From Halobaculum rubrum (GTDB lineage Archaea > Halobacteriota > Halobacteria > Halobacteriales > Haloferacaceae), in the NCBI RefSeq assembly GCF_019880225.1, contig NZ_CP082284.1, forward strand, positions 558,001-622,000: a DNA stretch of 64,000 nucleotides. The letters run 5' to 3'. The notes below the pieces were generated by a model. The model did no database searches and was not told the DNA's origin. It worked only from the letters and a program-made list of their open reading frames with translations. The translations under genes were made by a program, and so were the position numbers. Below are positions 26,385-35,594 of the stretch, one piece after another (position 1 is the first letter of the stretch; each line of letters opens with the position of its first letter).

Positions 26385-27932
26385 CTACTCGTCGGCGCCG
26401 TCCGCCTCGACCAGCAGCGACTCGCCCGTCATCGCCTCCGGCTGTGTGACGCCCACGAGCGCCAGCAGCGTCGGGGCGATATCGATCAGTGACCCGCCCT
26501 CGCGGACGACCATGCCGCCGTCGGCCCCCGCCGGCGTGACTGAAACGAACGGTACCGGCGCGAACGTGTGCGCCGTGTGGGGGTCTTCGGGGGTCCCCAT
26601 GTCGTCGGCGTTGCCGTGGTCCGCCGTGACGAGCAGGTGCCCGCCGGCCGCACGGACGGCCTCGGCGAGTCGTCCGAGTTCTCGGTCGACCGCCTCCACG
26701 GCGGCGACGGCGGCGTCGAAGTCGCCGGTGTGGCCGACCATGTCCGGGTTCGCGTAGTTGAGCACGAGCACGTCCGGGTCCTCTCTCCCGATCAGGTCGA
26801 TCGCGGCGTCGGTGAGCTCTCCGGCGCTCATCGCCGGCGTCTCGTCGTACGTGGGCACGTCGGGGCTCTCGAGTATCCGGCGCGACTCGCCGTCGAACTC
26901 CACCTCGCGGCCGCCGTTGAGGAAGTAGGTGACGTGGGCGTACTTCTCGGACTCGGCCATCCGTAGCTGTGTCAGGCCGGCCGCCGACAGCACCTCGCCG
27001 AGAGTGTCCTCGGGCTGGACCGGCGGGAACGCGACCGGGAGGCCGAACTCCTCGTCGTACTCGGTCATCGTCACGAGTTCGATGTCGGGCGGACTCGTCT
27101 CGATCCCCTCAGCCTCCCAGTCGGCGGGGGCGACATCCGCGAGCATCCGCGTGAGCTGGCGGGCTCGGTCGGCCCGGAAGTTGAAGAACACGACGCCGTC
27201 GCCGTCCTCGATCCCCGGCTCGCCGTCGACGACGGTCGCCTCCACGAACTCGTCGGTGTCGCCGCGTTCGTAACTCGCCCCGACGGCGTCGACGGCGGAG
27301 GCGGCGGCGTGGTCGGCCTCCCGGTTCACGATCGCGTCGTACGCGTCCGCCGTGCGCTCCCAGTTCCGGTCGCGGTCCATCGCGTGGTAGCGCCCGCAGA
27401 CGGTGGCGGCGTCGCCGGTACCCCGGTCGACGACGTGCGCCTCCAGCTTTGCGAGGAAGTCGCGGCCGGACTTCGGCGCGGTGTCGCGGCCGTCGGTAAC
27501 GGCGTGGGTGACGGCCTCGATACCGCGGTCGGCGGCGGCGTCGATCAGCGCGTGTAGGTGCGCCTGATCGCTGTGGACCCCGCCGTCGCTGACGAGCCCG
27601 AGGAGATGAACGCGGCCGCCGGTCGCCTCGGCGTGGTCGAACGCCCGCTCGATGGCGGTGCCCTCGACGAACTCGCCGGCCTCGATCGCGTCGTTGATCC
27701 GGGTGTACTCCTGATAGACGGTGCGGCCGGCGCCGATGTTCATGTGGCCGACCTCGGAGTTACCCATCTGGTCGTCCGGCAGTCCCACGTCGCGGCCCCA
27801 GGCGGTGAGCGTCCCGAACGCGCCCGCCTCGCGGAGCCGATCGAAGTTCGGTGTGTCGGCGGCTTTCACCGCGTCGCGTCTGTCGTGATCGCCGAGACCC
27901 CAGCCGTCGAGGATGACGAGCGCCGCTCTCAT
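26385..27932 (-). CDS. gpmI: 2,3-bisphosphoglycerate-independent phosphoglycerate mutase
   Basis: A 515-residue cofactor-independent phosphoglycerate mutase (3-PG to 2-PG in glycolysis and gluconeogenesis). It shows ALVILDGWGLG at the N-terminus (metal-binding Asp), GNSEVGHMNIGAGR with the phosphorylated Ser, VCGRYHAMDRD, SEKYAHVTYFLNGG and TADHGNADDM. I took the second Met (MRAALVILDGWG) as the start because the family begins there. It is the full-length alkaline-phosphatase-fold type, not the shorter archaeal ApgM. Confidence 0.96.
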   Translation of the reverse strand: MRAALVILDGWGLGDHDRRDAVKAADTPNFDRLREAGAFGTLTAWGRDVGLPDDQMGNSEVGHMNIGAGRTVYQEYTRINDAIEAGEFVEGTAIERAFDHAEATGGRVHLLGLVSDGGVHSDQAHLHALIDAAADRGIEAVTHAVTDGRDTAPKSGRDFLAKLEAHVVDRGTGDAATVCGRYHAMDRDRNWERTADAYDAIVNREADHAAASAVDAVGASYERGDTDEFVEATVVDGEPGIEDGDGVVFFNFRADRARQLTRMLADVAPADWEAEGIETSPPDIELVTMTEYDEEFGLPVAFPPVQPEDTLGEVLSAAGLTQLRMAESEKYAHVTYFLNGGREVEFDGESRRILESPDVPTYDETPAMSAGELTDAAIDLIGREDPDVLVLNYANPDMVGHTGDFDAAVAAVEAVDRELGRLAEAVRAAGGHLLVTADHGNADDMGTPEDPHTAHTFAPVPFVSVTPAGADGGMVVREGGSLIDIAPTLLALVGVTQPEAMTGESLLVEADGADE

Positions 27933-28034
27933 TGGTTCGTGATTCGTGGGCGGCGTGTTGACTGCGTCGGTTCCCGAGATCATCGGAACGCGGTATCGTC
28001 GGAAACTCGGTCAGGATCGGTCCGTCACAGTTCC

Positions 28035-28058
28035 CGAAAGCCCACGCGGGGGCTTTCG
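28035..28058. repeat. Hairpin palindrome between gpmI and a DUF373 gene
   Basis: CGAAAGCCC (28035-28043) and GGGCTTTCG (28050-28058), perfect 9-bp arms with a 6-nt loop, in the 233-bp divergent gap. The place is upstream of both genes, so it is not a terminator for either. It resembles the dispersed hairpins in mutS and mre11. The rest of the gap holds the gpmI upstream region and a TATA-like GATATACC at about 28133-28140 for the next gene. Confidence 0.75.
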
Positions 28059-28165
28059 AGATCGTCCACGCCGTATCGGCCGTCGCCGTGCCGGCATCAC
28101 GCCGAACCGATCAAGATGATCGCCCGAAGGCAGATATACCCGGAGAGACAATCCGCCGCACGGTA

Positions 28166-29332
28166 ATGATCCTCGTCCTCCCGGTCGACCTCGACGACGA
28201 CCTCGGCCGCAAGACCGGCGTCCGCACGCCGGTCATCGGTCGGGACGCCGTCGAGGAGGCGGCGGTGCAGCTCGCCACCGCGGACCCGGAGGACTCCGAC
28301 GTGAACGTCCTGTTTCAGGCGATCAACGCCTACGAGGACCTCCGCGCCGACCCGACCGTCGACGAGGAGGTCGCCGTCGCGGCCGTCACCGGCGTCAACG
28401 AGGGCGAGGTGAAGGCGAACCGCGCCGTCGGCGAGGAGATCGACACCGTCCTCGCGGCGCTGTCGACCGGCGAGGAGGTCCGCGCCATCGTGATCACCGA
28501 CGGCGCGCAGGACGAATCGGTGCTCCCGGTGATCCGCTCGCGCGTCCCGCTGGACGGCGTCCGCCGCGTGGTCGTCCGGCAGGCGCAGGACCTCGAGTCG
28601 ATCTACTACACGATGAAGCAGGTGCTGTCGGACCCGGAGACCAGAGGGACGATCCTCATTCCGCTGGGCGTGCTCCTGCTCGTGTACCCACTCTCGGTGA
28701 TCGCGGGGATACTGAAGCTTCCCGGGGCCGTCGTGTTCGGCTCGATCTCCACGCTGTTGGGGCTGTACTCGCTGTGGCGGGGGCTCGGGCTGGAGGAGAC
28801 CGTCGACGGAGTCGCCGAGCGCGTCCGCACCAGCCTGTACGCCGGGCGCGTCACGATCGTCACCTACCTCGTCGCCGCGGCGCTGCTCGTCATCGGCGGG
28901 GTTCAGGGCTTCGACGCCCTAGGGGCCGTCGAGACCGCCGGGGGAACCGGGGGGGAAGGCGTCTCGATCACCCAGCGGTTGGCGGTGTTCGTCCACGCGT
29001 CCGTCCAGTGGGCCGCCGCCGCCGGTATCACGTCCTCGCTGGGGCAGGTGACCGACGAATACCTCTCCGAGCGGTTCCGCTGGCGGTATCTGAACGCGCC
29101 GTTCTACGTGGTCGCGATCGCGATCGTGTTGTACGGACTGTCCGGATACTTCCTCCCGAGTCTCCCCTCGGCCGGGACGGCGCCGCTGTCGCTCGCGAGG
29201 CTCGCGCTCGCGCTCACCGCCGGAACGCTGATCGGCGTCCTCTCGACGCTGACGTTCGCGGTCGCGGAGTCACGGTTCCCGCAAGCGCCCGACACCGACG
29301 GGGACCGCGAGGGCGAGACAGGCGCGATCTGA
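28166..29332 (+). CDS. DUF373 family membrane protein
   Basis: A 388-residue protein of archaeal DUF373. The N-terminal half is soluble (ILVLPVDLDDDLGRKTGVRTPVIGRDAVEEAAVQLATADPEDSDVN, later VVRQAQDLESIYYTMKQVL) and looks nucleotide- or ligand-binding; the C-terminal half has six or seven membrane helices. The start ATG is 26-33 nt after a TATA-like GATATACC, consistent with a leaderless mRNA. No biochemical role is known for the family. A paralogue lies at 35595-36755 on the other strand. Confidence 0.85.
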   Translation: MILVLPVDLDDDLGRKTGVRTPVIGRDAVEEAAVQLATADPEDSDVNVLFQAINAYEDLRADPTVDEEVAVAAVTGVNEGEVKANRAVGEEIDTVLAALSTGEEVRAIVITDGAQDESVLPVIRSRVPLDGVRRVVVRQAQDLESIYYTMKQVLSDPETRGTILIPLGVLLLVYPLSVIAGILKLPGAVVFGSISTLLGLYSLWRGLGLEETVDGVAERVRTSLYAGRVTIVTYLVAAALLVIGGVQGFDALGAVETAGGTGGEGVSITQRLAVFVHASVQWAAAAGITSSLGQVTDEYLSERFRWRYLNAPFYVVAIAIVLYGLSGYFLPSLPSAGTAPLSLARLALALTAGTLIGVLSTLTFAVAESRFPQAPDTDGDREGETGAI

Positions 29333-29427
29333 CGGCGGCGGCCCGAGACCGGCGCTCTCCGGGCCGATCCGGACGGACCGCGGCCGGATACGCGCCTTTT
29401 TTGAGGGACGATTCGGTAGAAGGGGCT

Positions 29428-30804
29428 ATGTCTGCGGCATCGGACTCGTACGATATCGTCGTCGTCGGCGCGGGCACGGCGGGAGCCTTCGCCGCCTCGA
29501 CGGCCGCCAGCGAGGGCCTCGACGTCGTCGTCCTCGAGCGAAAGCCCGAGGAGGAAGCCGGCCACATCGCCTGCGGCGACGCGATCAAGGGGAAATCGAC
29601 GTTCCCGGAGGTCATCGACCTCGACTACCTCCGCGAAGAGTCGTTCACAAACCAGCGCATCCAACGTGCGGTGTTCGAGAACCCCAAGACCGGGGAGGAG
29701 CTCGACGTCCCATTCGGACAGGCGGGCGCGGTGGTCGACCGCAAGCGGTACGGCGAAGTGATCCTCGAGGAGACCGAGCGCGCCGGCGCCGACATCCACT
29801 ACGACACCGTCGTCCAAGACGTGCTCCAGGACGACGACGGACGGGTTATCGGCGTGCGCGCCAAGCGGAACGGCGACACCCTCACCTACGAGGCGGAGCT
29901 CACCGTCGACGCCGCGGGCGCGCTGTCGATCCTCCAGGACAAGGGCGACTTCGGCGACGCGAGCTTCGACACGAACGTCTCGTACTCGCAGTTCTGCTCG
30001 GCGTACCGCGAGGTCGTCGAGGTGCCGGAACCCGTCGACTACGAGGACGCCATCGTGTTCAAGCCGACCGAGGAGCTGGGCTATCTCTGGTACTTCCCGC
30101 GGACGGGCACCGAGATCAACGCCGGGCTCGGGTTCCAGATGACGGAGCCGCCGATGAAGCTCGTGGAGGTGCTCAAACGCGACATGAGCCGCCGCCCGGA
30201 GTTCGAGGGCGCGACCGTGAAGGACAAGCTCGGGGCCTCGCTTCCGACCCGGCGACCGTACGACTCGGCGGTCGCGGACGGCTTCGTCGCCGTCGGCGAC
30301 GCCGCGGGTCACGTCAACCCCACCACCGGCGGCGGGATCCCCGGCGCCGCGAAGTCCGCCCACTGGGCGGTCAAGCGCGCGATCGACGCCGTCGTCGAGG
30401 GCGACGCGACCGAGGAGCGGCTGTGGCGCTACAACCACGACGTGATGACCGACTTCGGGAAGCGCTTCGCCGCGATGGACGTGTACAACATCTGGGGGAC
30501 GGCCCACGACGTCGACGAACTCACCGACATCGTCACCGCGCTCCCGGCCCAGCAGTTGTTGAACGCGATGACGAAGGGGGAGACCTCGATGAGCCTGCGG
30601 CTGAAGCTGAAGACGGTGTTCGAGACGTACGGCCACTGGGACACGCTACGGGAGCTGTACAGGGTCCGCGGCATCGCCGGCGAGCTGAAGGACCACTACG
30701 GCCGCTACCCGGAGCGACCGGGCGCGTTCGCCGGCTGGCAGGAGCGCCGCGACTCGCTCATGGACGACCTGTACGCGGTCTCCGGCGCGGACCCGAAGTA
30801 CTGA
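29428..30804 (+). CDS. Geranylgeranyl reductase family protein (archaeal lipid saturation)
   Basis: A 458-residue FAD-dependent reductase. The N-terminus IVVVGAGTAGAFAASTAASEGLDVVVLERKP binds FAD, VDAAGA and FVAVGDAAGHVNPTTGGGIPGAAKSAH is the second FAD motif of the geranylgeranyl reductase family, and LGYLWYFPRTGTEINAGLG is the substrate-cavity motif. Enzymes of this type saturate the geranylgeranyl chains of archaeal diether lipids (or chlorophyll-type chains elsewhere). GAAGGGG just before the ATG could serve as a Shine-Dalgarno sequence. Which of several haloarchaeal paralogues this is cannot be told. Confidence 0.9.
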   Translation: MSAASDSYDIVVVGAGTAGAFAASTAASEGLDVVVLERKPEEEAGHIACGDAIKGKSTFPEVIDLDYLREESFTNQRIQRAVFENPKTGEELDVPFGQAGAVVDRKRYGEVILEETERAGADIHYDTVVQDVLQDDDGRVIGVRAKRNGDTLTYEAELTVDAAGALSILQDKGDFGDASFDTNVSYSQFCSAYREVVEVPEPVDYEDAIVFKPTEELGYLWYFPRTGTEINAGLGFQMTEPPMKLVEVLKRDMSRRPEFEGATVKDKLGASLPTRRPYDSAVADGFVAVGDAAGHVNPTTGGGIPGAAKSAHWAVKRAIDAVVEGDATEERLWRYNHDVMTDFGKRFAAMDVYNIWGTAHDVDELTDIVTALPAQQLLNAMTKGETSMSLRLKLKTVFETYGHWDTLRELYRVRGIAGELKDHYGRYPERPGAFAGWQERRDSLMDDLYAVSGADPKY

Positions 30805-30907
30805 CGCCGCGCGGGGCCCGCCGTAGTCGTGCCGTGATCGCTTCCCCCGATATCTTCCGCCGGCGAGGACCGGATCCCTCGCACCCGACAACTCCGTACC
30901 GTATGGG

Positions 30908-30944
30908 TTTTAAGCGCCGACGCAGAAGCACCTGTCAAGAGGAG
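30908..30944 (+). promoter_or_regulatory. Promoter and RBS of the ribosomal protein L44e cluster
   Basis: GGGTTTTAAGC around 30905-30915 is a TATA-like element 40 nt before the L44e ATG; GGAG at 30941-30944 gives a Shine-Dalgarno 8 nt before the ATG at 30953. The leadered layout suits a highly expressed ribosomal operon. Confidence 0.55.
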
Positions 30945-30952
30945 ATTCCGCT

Positions 30953-31234
30953 ATGGAGATGCCACGCCGGATGAACACGTACTGTCCGCACTGCAACGCC
31001 CACCACGAACACGAGGTCGAGAAGGTTCGAACCGGTCGCCAGACCGGCATGAAGTGGACCGACCGCCAGCAGGCCCGCGGCACGTCCACGATCGGGAACT
31101 CCGGCAAGTTCTCGAAGGTGCCCGGCGGCGACAAGCCGACCAAGAAGACCCACCTCAAGTACCGCTGCGGCGACTGCGGCAAGGCCCACATGCGCGAGGG
31201 ATGGCGCGCCGGTCGCCTCCGGTTCCAGGAGTAA
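30953..31234 (+). CDS. rpl44e: Large ribosomal subunit protein eL42 (L44e)
   Basis: A 93-residue zinc-binding ribosomal protein, full family length. [23 protein letters not shown] and the C-terminal [14 protein letters not shown] supply the two Cys pairs of the zinc ribbon, and [23 protein letters not shown] is the conserved E-site loop. It starts the conserved archaeal cluster L44e-S27e-aIF2alpha-Nop10-PAC2; only 2 bp separate it from rps27e. Confidence 0.98.
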   Translation: MEMPRRMNTYCPHCNAHHEHEVEKVRTGRQTGMKWTDRQQARGTSTIGNSGKFSKVPGGDKPTKKTHLKYRCGDCGKAHMREGWRAGRLRFQE

Positions 31235-31236
31235 CG

Positions 31237-31410
31237 ATGGCGGGAAGCTTCTTCCGCGTCACGTGCCCGGACTGCGAGAACGAACAGGTCGTCTTCGGCA
31301 AGGCCGCAAGCGAGGTCAACTGCGCCGTCTGCGGGACGACGCTCGCGCGCCCCACCGGCGGGGACGCAGAGTTCGCCGGCGAGGTCGTCGAGACCGTCGA
31401 AGCGCGATAA
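31237..31410 (+). CDS. rps27e: Small ribosomal subunit protein eS27 (S27e)
   Basis: A 57-residue zinc-ribbon ribosomal protein: FFRVTCPDCENEQVVFGKAASEVNCAVCGTTLARPTGG has the CxxC...CxxC pattern. It begins 2 bp after the L44e stop, so the two are co-transcribed and likely co-translated. Length and motifs are normal for haloarchaea. Confidence 0.97.
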   Translation: MAGSFFRVTCPDCENEQVVFGKAASEVNCAVCGTTLARPTGGDAEFAGEVVETVEAR

Positions 31411-31560
31411 CGGCGCTCTCACCGCTCACCGTTCTCACCGTCAACGCTTTCGCCCGCTCCGGAGCGCCTGCTCCGTCGGTCAGGCGTTCGTCCGTCCGCG
31501 GCCGTGTCTCGGCCCCATCGATTGACAAACGGTATTAGGCTCGGTCGGGTATGCTCGCGT

Positions 31561-32361
31561 ATGAAATTCACCGGCTGGCCCGAGCAGGGCGAACTCGTCG
31601 TGGGCGAGATCGACGAGATCGCGGACTTCGGCGTGTTCGTCGACCTCGACGAGTACGAGGACAAGCGCGGACTGTGCCACGTCTCGGAGGTCGCCTCCGG
31701 GTGGATCAAGAACATCCGCGACCACGTGAACGTCGGCGACCGCGTCGTCGCGAAGGTGCTCGACGTCGATAGATCGAGCCAGCAGATCGACCTGTCGATC
31801 AAGGACGTCAACGATCACCAGCGCTCGGACAAGATCCAGGAGTGGAAAAACGAGCGCAAGGCCGACAACTGGATGGGTATCGCCTTCGGCGAGGACGTCG
31901 ACGACGACACCTACACCGCCGTCGCCGAGGCGCTGTACGCCGAGTTCGAGTCGATGTACGAGGGCTTCGAGGCCGCGGCGATCCACGGCAAGGAGGCGCT
32001 TGCGGACACCGACCTCAGCGACGAGCAGGTGACGGCCATCGTCGATGCGGCCCGCGAGAACGTCTCGGTGCCGTACGTCACCGTCACGGGCTACGTCGAC
32101 CTGGAGTCGCCGGGCCACGACGGCGTCGACGACGTGCGCGAGGCGCTGGAGGCCGCCGAGGGCAACGGCGAGGTCCCCGATGAGATCGAACTCGACGTGT
32201 CGTACGTCGGCTCCCCGGAGTACCGCATCCGCGTTCGCGCGCCCGACTACAAGGTCGCCGAGACCGAACTGGAGACGTCCGCCGAGCGCGCCCGCAAGAC
32301 GATCGAGGCGGCGGGCGGCACCGGTCGCTTCCACCGCGAGCGCGAAACCGAGGACGAGTAA
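31561..32361 (+). CDS. eif2a: Translation initiation factor aIF2 subunit alpha
   Basis: A 266-residue alpha subunit of the heterotrimeric aIF2 that brings Met-tRNAi to the ribosome. The N-terminal S1/OB domain ([47 protein letters not shown]) is followed by the helical domain ([15 protein letters not shown]) and the gamma-binding C-terminal alpha-beta domain ([20 protein letters not shown]). A TATA-like GGTATTAGG about 26-30 nt before the ATG suggests an additional leaderless promoter after the 150-bp gap behind S27e. Confidence 0.97.
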   Translation: MKFTGWPEQGELVVGEIDEIADFGVFVDLDEYEDKRGLCHVSEVASGWIKNIRDHVNVGDRVVAKVLDVDRSSQQIDLSIKDVNDHQRSDKIQEWKNERKADNWMGIAFGEDVDDDTYTAVAEALYAEFESMYEGFEAAAIHGKEALADTDLSDEQVTAIVDAARENVSVPYVTVTGYVDLESPGHDGVDDVREALEAAEGNGEVPDEIELDVSYVGSPEYRIRVRAPDYKVAETELETSAERARKTIEAAGGTGRFHRERETEDE

Positions 32362-32378
32362 CCCGCGGCCGACGACAC

Positions 32379-32657
32379 GTGAAGTCCGACATCCGGGTGT
32401 GCTCGGCGTGGGAGACGGATCACGAACGCCCCGTCTACACCCTCGGCGACGCCTGCCCCGAGTGCGGCGCGGACGCGGTCAACTCCGCGCCCGCGCCGTT
32501 CAACCCCGAGGACCCGTACGGGGAGTACCGGCGGCGCGCGCGTGTTCGGGACCGCGACGGCGACGCTGACGGCGACGACAGCCGTGACGGAAACCCCGAC
32601 GACCACGTCGACCCCAATGGCGACGGCGACGACCACGGCGACCGCGACGACCGATAA
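32379..32657 (+). CDS. nop10: Nop10 (H/ACA ribonucleoprotein subunit) with extended tail
   Basis: A Nop10 protein with a GTG start. Residues 1-55 match the family: IRVCSAWETDHERPVYTLGDACPECGADAVNSAPAPFNPEDPYGEYRRRAR, with a zinc-ribbon CPEC and the PAPFNPEDPYGEYRR motif that contacts Cbf5. Nop10 serves in box H/ACA-guided pseudouridylation. The family normally ends soon after this motif (about 60 residues); here about 35 further residues are a low-complexity Asp/Gly/Arg tail (DGDADGDDSRDGNPDDH...), probably disordered. It follows aIF2alpha by 17 bp, the usual order. Confidence 0.9.
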   Translation: MKSDIRVCSAWETDHERPVYTLGDACPECGADAVNSAPAPFNPEDPYGEYRRRARVRDRDGDADGDDSRDGNPDDHVDPNGDGDDHGDRDDR

Positions 32658-32890
32658 CGGCGACGCGAGTTTCCGACACGACAACGAACCCGACCAGCCG
32701 CGCGCGCGTGCACACCGTGCAGACAGCCACGGTGACACTCGTCCGACCCACGGGTGGAGCTGGAAGGGGGCTTCCGCGGTCGTCATCCCGGTAGCGGATG
32801 AGTCGACGAACGTGTTGCCCGGCGAGCGAACCGCCACGCCAGCGGATCGAGCCGACGCGTCTTTACCTCCCCCGCCCGCCACCAACGAGC

Positions 32891-33655
32891 ATGGACGATA
32901 TCGACATCGAGATCGTGAGCGATCCCGATCTCACCGACCCCGTCTTCATCGAGGGGCTTCCGGGCGTCGGCCACGTGGGCAAGCTCGTCGCCGAGCACCT
33001 CGTCGAGGAGTTCGACGGCGAGCTCGTCAGGCGCGTGTACACGACCGACTTCCCGCCGCAGGTGACAGTCGACGACGACGGCGTCGCCGAGCTGACGCAC
33101 GCGGAGTTCCACCACGTCGACGCCGACGGGCAGGACCTCGTCGTGCTGACCGGCGACCACCAGGCCGCCAGCAACGAGGGGCACTACACCTTGACAACGG
33201 CGTTTCTCGACATCGCCGAGGAGTTCGGCTGCGAGCGCGCGTTCGCGCTCGGTGGCGTTCCCACGGGCGAGCTCATCGAGGACGACGAGTACGACGTGCT
33301 CGCGGCGCGGACCGACGACACCGACCGCGAGGAGCTGGAGGCCGCAGGCGTCGAGTTCCGCGAGAACGAACCCGCCGGCGGCATCGTCGGCGTTTCCGGA
33401 CTGGTACTCGGGCTCGGCGCGCGGCGCGGCCTCCCGGCGGCGTGCCTGATGGGCGAGACCTCCGGCTACCTCGTCGACCCCAAGAGCGCGCAGGCCGTGC
33501 TCGAAGTGCTCCAGAACCTGCTCGACATCGAGGTCGACTTCTCGGACCTGGAAGAGCGGGCCGAGGAGATGGAGGAGGTCGTCGGCAAGATCCAGGAGAT
33601 GCAGGGCGGCGGCGGCGGAATGCCCAGCGAGGACGAACTGCGCTACATCGGCTGA
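32891..33655 (+). CDS. Proteasome assembly chaperone (PAC2) family protein
   Basis: A 254-residue PAC2-family protein. VFIEGLPGVGHVGKLVAEHLVEEF at the N-terminus, FPPQVTVDDDGVAEL and VSGLVLGLGARRGLPAACLMGETSGY are family motifs; a short coiled coil and a Gly-rich end follow. It is the last gene of the L44e-S27e-aIF2alpha-Nop10 cluster, an arrangement kept across archaea. A TATA-like CTTTACC about 25-30 nt before the ATG indicates its own promoter. The 233-bp stretch ahead of it (32658-32890) holds only this promoter and a GGAAG-GGGG-CTTCC hairpin at 32762-32775. Confidence 0.9.
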   Translation: MDDIDIEIVSDPDLTDPVFIEGLPGVGHVGKLVAEHLVEEFDGELVRRVYTTDFPPQVTVDDDGVAELTHAEFHHVDADGQDLVVLTGDHQAASNEGHYTLTTAFLDIAEEFGCERAFALGGVPTGELIEDDEYDVLAARTDDTDREELEAAGVEFRENEPAGGIVGVSGLVLGLGARRGLPAACLMGETSGYLVDPKSAQAVLEVLQNLLDIEVDFSDLEERAEEMEEVVGKIQEMQGGGGGMPSEDELRYIG

Positions 33656-33808
33656 CTGCGGACGGATTGACCGCGGACGAGTTGACCGCACACGGGCCGA
33701 CGACGTACGGGTCGAGCGCCGTCGCGGCGACGACGAGACACACCCGCATACCGGCAGTCCGCGCGCCTGCCACAACGCCTTTTCGCGCGAGCCGCGTCCG
33801 ATCGGTCG

Positions 33809-34645
33809 ATGACAGACCAGCAGTCCGTCGACCCCGACGACGTCCCGTCCGCAAACGGCATGCCCATGCTCGGGCTCGGCACCTGGGAGAACACCGACCC
33901 CGAAGCGTGCCGCACCGCGGTCGCGACGGCCCTGGAGATGGGGTATCGCCACGTCGACACCGCCCAGATCTACGGCAACGAGGCGGAGGTGGGCGACGGC
34001 ATCGAACGCGCCGATGTCGACCGCGAGGACGTCTTCCTCGCGAGTAAGGTGTGGATCGACAACCTCGCGCCCGCGGACGTGCGACGAACGACCGAGGAGA
34101 GCCTCGACCGGCTCGGCGTCGACGCCGTCGATCTCATGTACGTCCACTGGCCGGCCCGCGAGTACGACGCCGAGGAGACGCTGAACGCGTTCAACGAGCT
34201 GTACGACGACGGCCTGATCGAGCGGATCGGGATCTCCAACTTCGAGCCCGAACAGGTCGCCGAGGCCGTCGAGATCAGCGACGCGCCGATCGTCGCGAAC
34301 CAGTTCGAGTGCCACCCGCTGCTCCAGCAGGAGGCGCTTCGAGAGGCGTGCGCCGACCACGACGTGGAGGTCGTCGCGTACTCGCCGCTGGCGCGGGGGC
34401 AGGTGTTCGACGTGCCGGAGCTGAGCGAGATCGCGGAGAAGCACGGCGCCAGCGAGGCGCAGGTGAGCCTCGCGTGGCTGCGCGAGAAGGGCGTCACCGC
34501 CATCCCGAAGGCGACGAGCGAGGCGCACATCCGCGACAACTGGGAGTCGGTCGCGCTGGATCTCGACGACGAGGACGTGGCGACGATCGACGACATCGAC
34601 CGCGAGGACCGACGCGTCGACCCCGGGTTCGCGCCCTGGAACTGA
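33809..34645 (+). CDS. Aldo/keto reductase
   Basis: A 278-residue NAD(P)H-dependent TIM-barrel reductase. The catalytic tetrad is visible: Asp and Tyr in GYRHVDTAQIYGNEAEVG, Lys in FLASKVWIDNL and His in MYVHWPAREYD. The cofactor-binding end IPKATSEAHIRDNW is typical of AKR5-like prokaryotic enzymes acting on 2,5-diketo-D-gluconate or small aldehydes. The true substrate is unknown. Transcribed alone, with no partner gene. Confidence 0.93.
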   Translation: MTDQQSVDPDDVPSANGMPMLGLGTWENTDPEACRTAVATALEMGYRHVDTAQIYGNEAEVGDGIERADVDREDVFLASKVWIDNLAPADVRRTTEESLDRLGVDAVDLMYVHWPAREYDAEETLNAFNELYDDGLIERIGISNFEPEQVAEAVEISDAPIVANQFECHPLLQQEALREACADHDVEVVAYSPLARGQVFDVPELSEIAEKHGASEAQVSLAWLREKGVTAIPKATSEAHIRDNWESVALDLDDEDVATIDDIDREDRRVDPGFAPWN

Positions 34646-34762
34646 GGGCAGCGACGGCGACCCCGCGGGCGGTCCCACGCTCGGTCGCGGACGAATCGCC
34701 CGACTGATACGAGAGGGGCGCGAACGAAACCTTCAATCGGCGGCCGCCGGATCGCACGCTCG

Positions 34763-35521
34763 ATGGAGCAACGTTCCACGGGGCTGTTGGGTGCCGTCCG
34801 GATCGACATCGCCAGGCTCCACGCCACGTGGATGGAGCTGGCGTTCCCCCGCCAGCTCGACCCCGGCAGGGTCGTCGGGAAGTGGACGCCGGAGACGACA
34901 CTCCAGACGGCCACGTACTACCTCTGGGCGGGGCTCGGCGTCCCGCTGGTCGCCGTCGGCTATCCGCTGTTGCTGTTCGGCTTCGCCGCACGCGCCTACG
35001 TCACGAGGGTCGACTCGGCGGCCACGCGGCTGGGCCTCGTCGGCGTCGTGCTCCTCTCGCTTGTCGCGTGGGGTGCACTCACCGTCGCCGCCTGGGTCAG
35101 GGAGTTCTCGACCGGCGGCCTGCTCGCCGTCGGCGCCGCCGGCGCCGTCGCGACCGTCGCCGCGGCCGTCGCCGTCGGCGCCTCCCGCCTCGGCGGTCGC
35201 GGAACGAGCGTCCTGATCGCGTACCCCGCCGCCGTGACCGCGTTTCTCCTCCCGCCAGTCGTCGCGGCGCTGTACTCGCCCGCGCTGGCGGACGTTGTCT
35301 TCCCGAACACCACGTCGCTCGCGGTGTGGCTTCTCGATGGCCCCCTCGCAGTCGGCGGCCTCGGCGATCTCATCCGCGAGCGCTTCGACCTCCGCGGAAC
35401 CGCCTACGTCCTCATGTGGGTCGGAATCTCCGTGCCGGTCGGCTGGCTGTTCGGGCTGCTCGTCGCGCTCGCGGACGTGGTCCGACCCAAGCGCGACGCC
35501 GGAACCAGCACGCGAATCTGA
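34763..35521 (+). CDS. Haloarchaeal multi-pass membrane protein
   Basis: A 252-residue membrane protein with about six hydrophobic helices (YYLWAGLGVPLVAVGYPLLLFG, LGLVGVVLLSLVAWGALTVA, GLLAVGAAGAVATVAAAVAV, VLIAYPAAVTAFLLPPVVAAL, VLMWVGISVPVGWLFGLLVAL). A basic amphipathic N-terminus (GAVRIDIARLHATWMELAFPRQ) precedes the first helix. I recognise no domain; it may belong to an uncharacterised haloarchaeal family. It lies between the aldo/keto reductase and the convergent DUF373 gene. Confidence 0.75.
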   Translation: MEQRSTGLLGAVRIDIARLHATWMELAFPRQLDPGRVVGKWTPETTLQTATYYLWAGLGVPLVAVGYPLLLFGFAARAYVTRVDSAATRLGLVGVVLLSLVAWGALTVAAWVREFSTGGLLAVGAAGAVATVAAAVAVGASRLGGRGTSVLIAYPAAVTAFLLPPVVAALYSPALADVVFPNTTSLAVWLLDGPLAVGGLGDLIRERFDLRGTAYVLMWVGISVPVGWLFGLLVALADVVRPKRDAGTSTRI

Positions 35522-35594
35522 CACGGCGAGTACCGCGCGACCGGGCGATAGGTCGAACCGGACGGTCGCCACGACCGTCGGTCGACGATCCCGC

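Noticed and set aside
31441-31480. CTCCGGAGCGCCTGCTCCG hairpin-like sequence after rps27e as a terminator
   Set aside because: Arms are only about 5 bp and no T tract follows, so I do not call a terminator.
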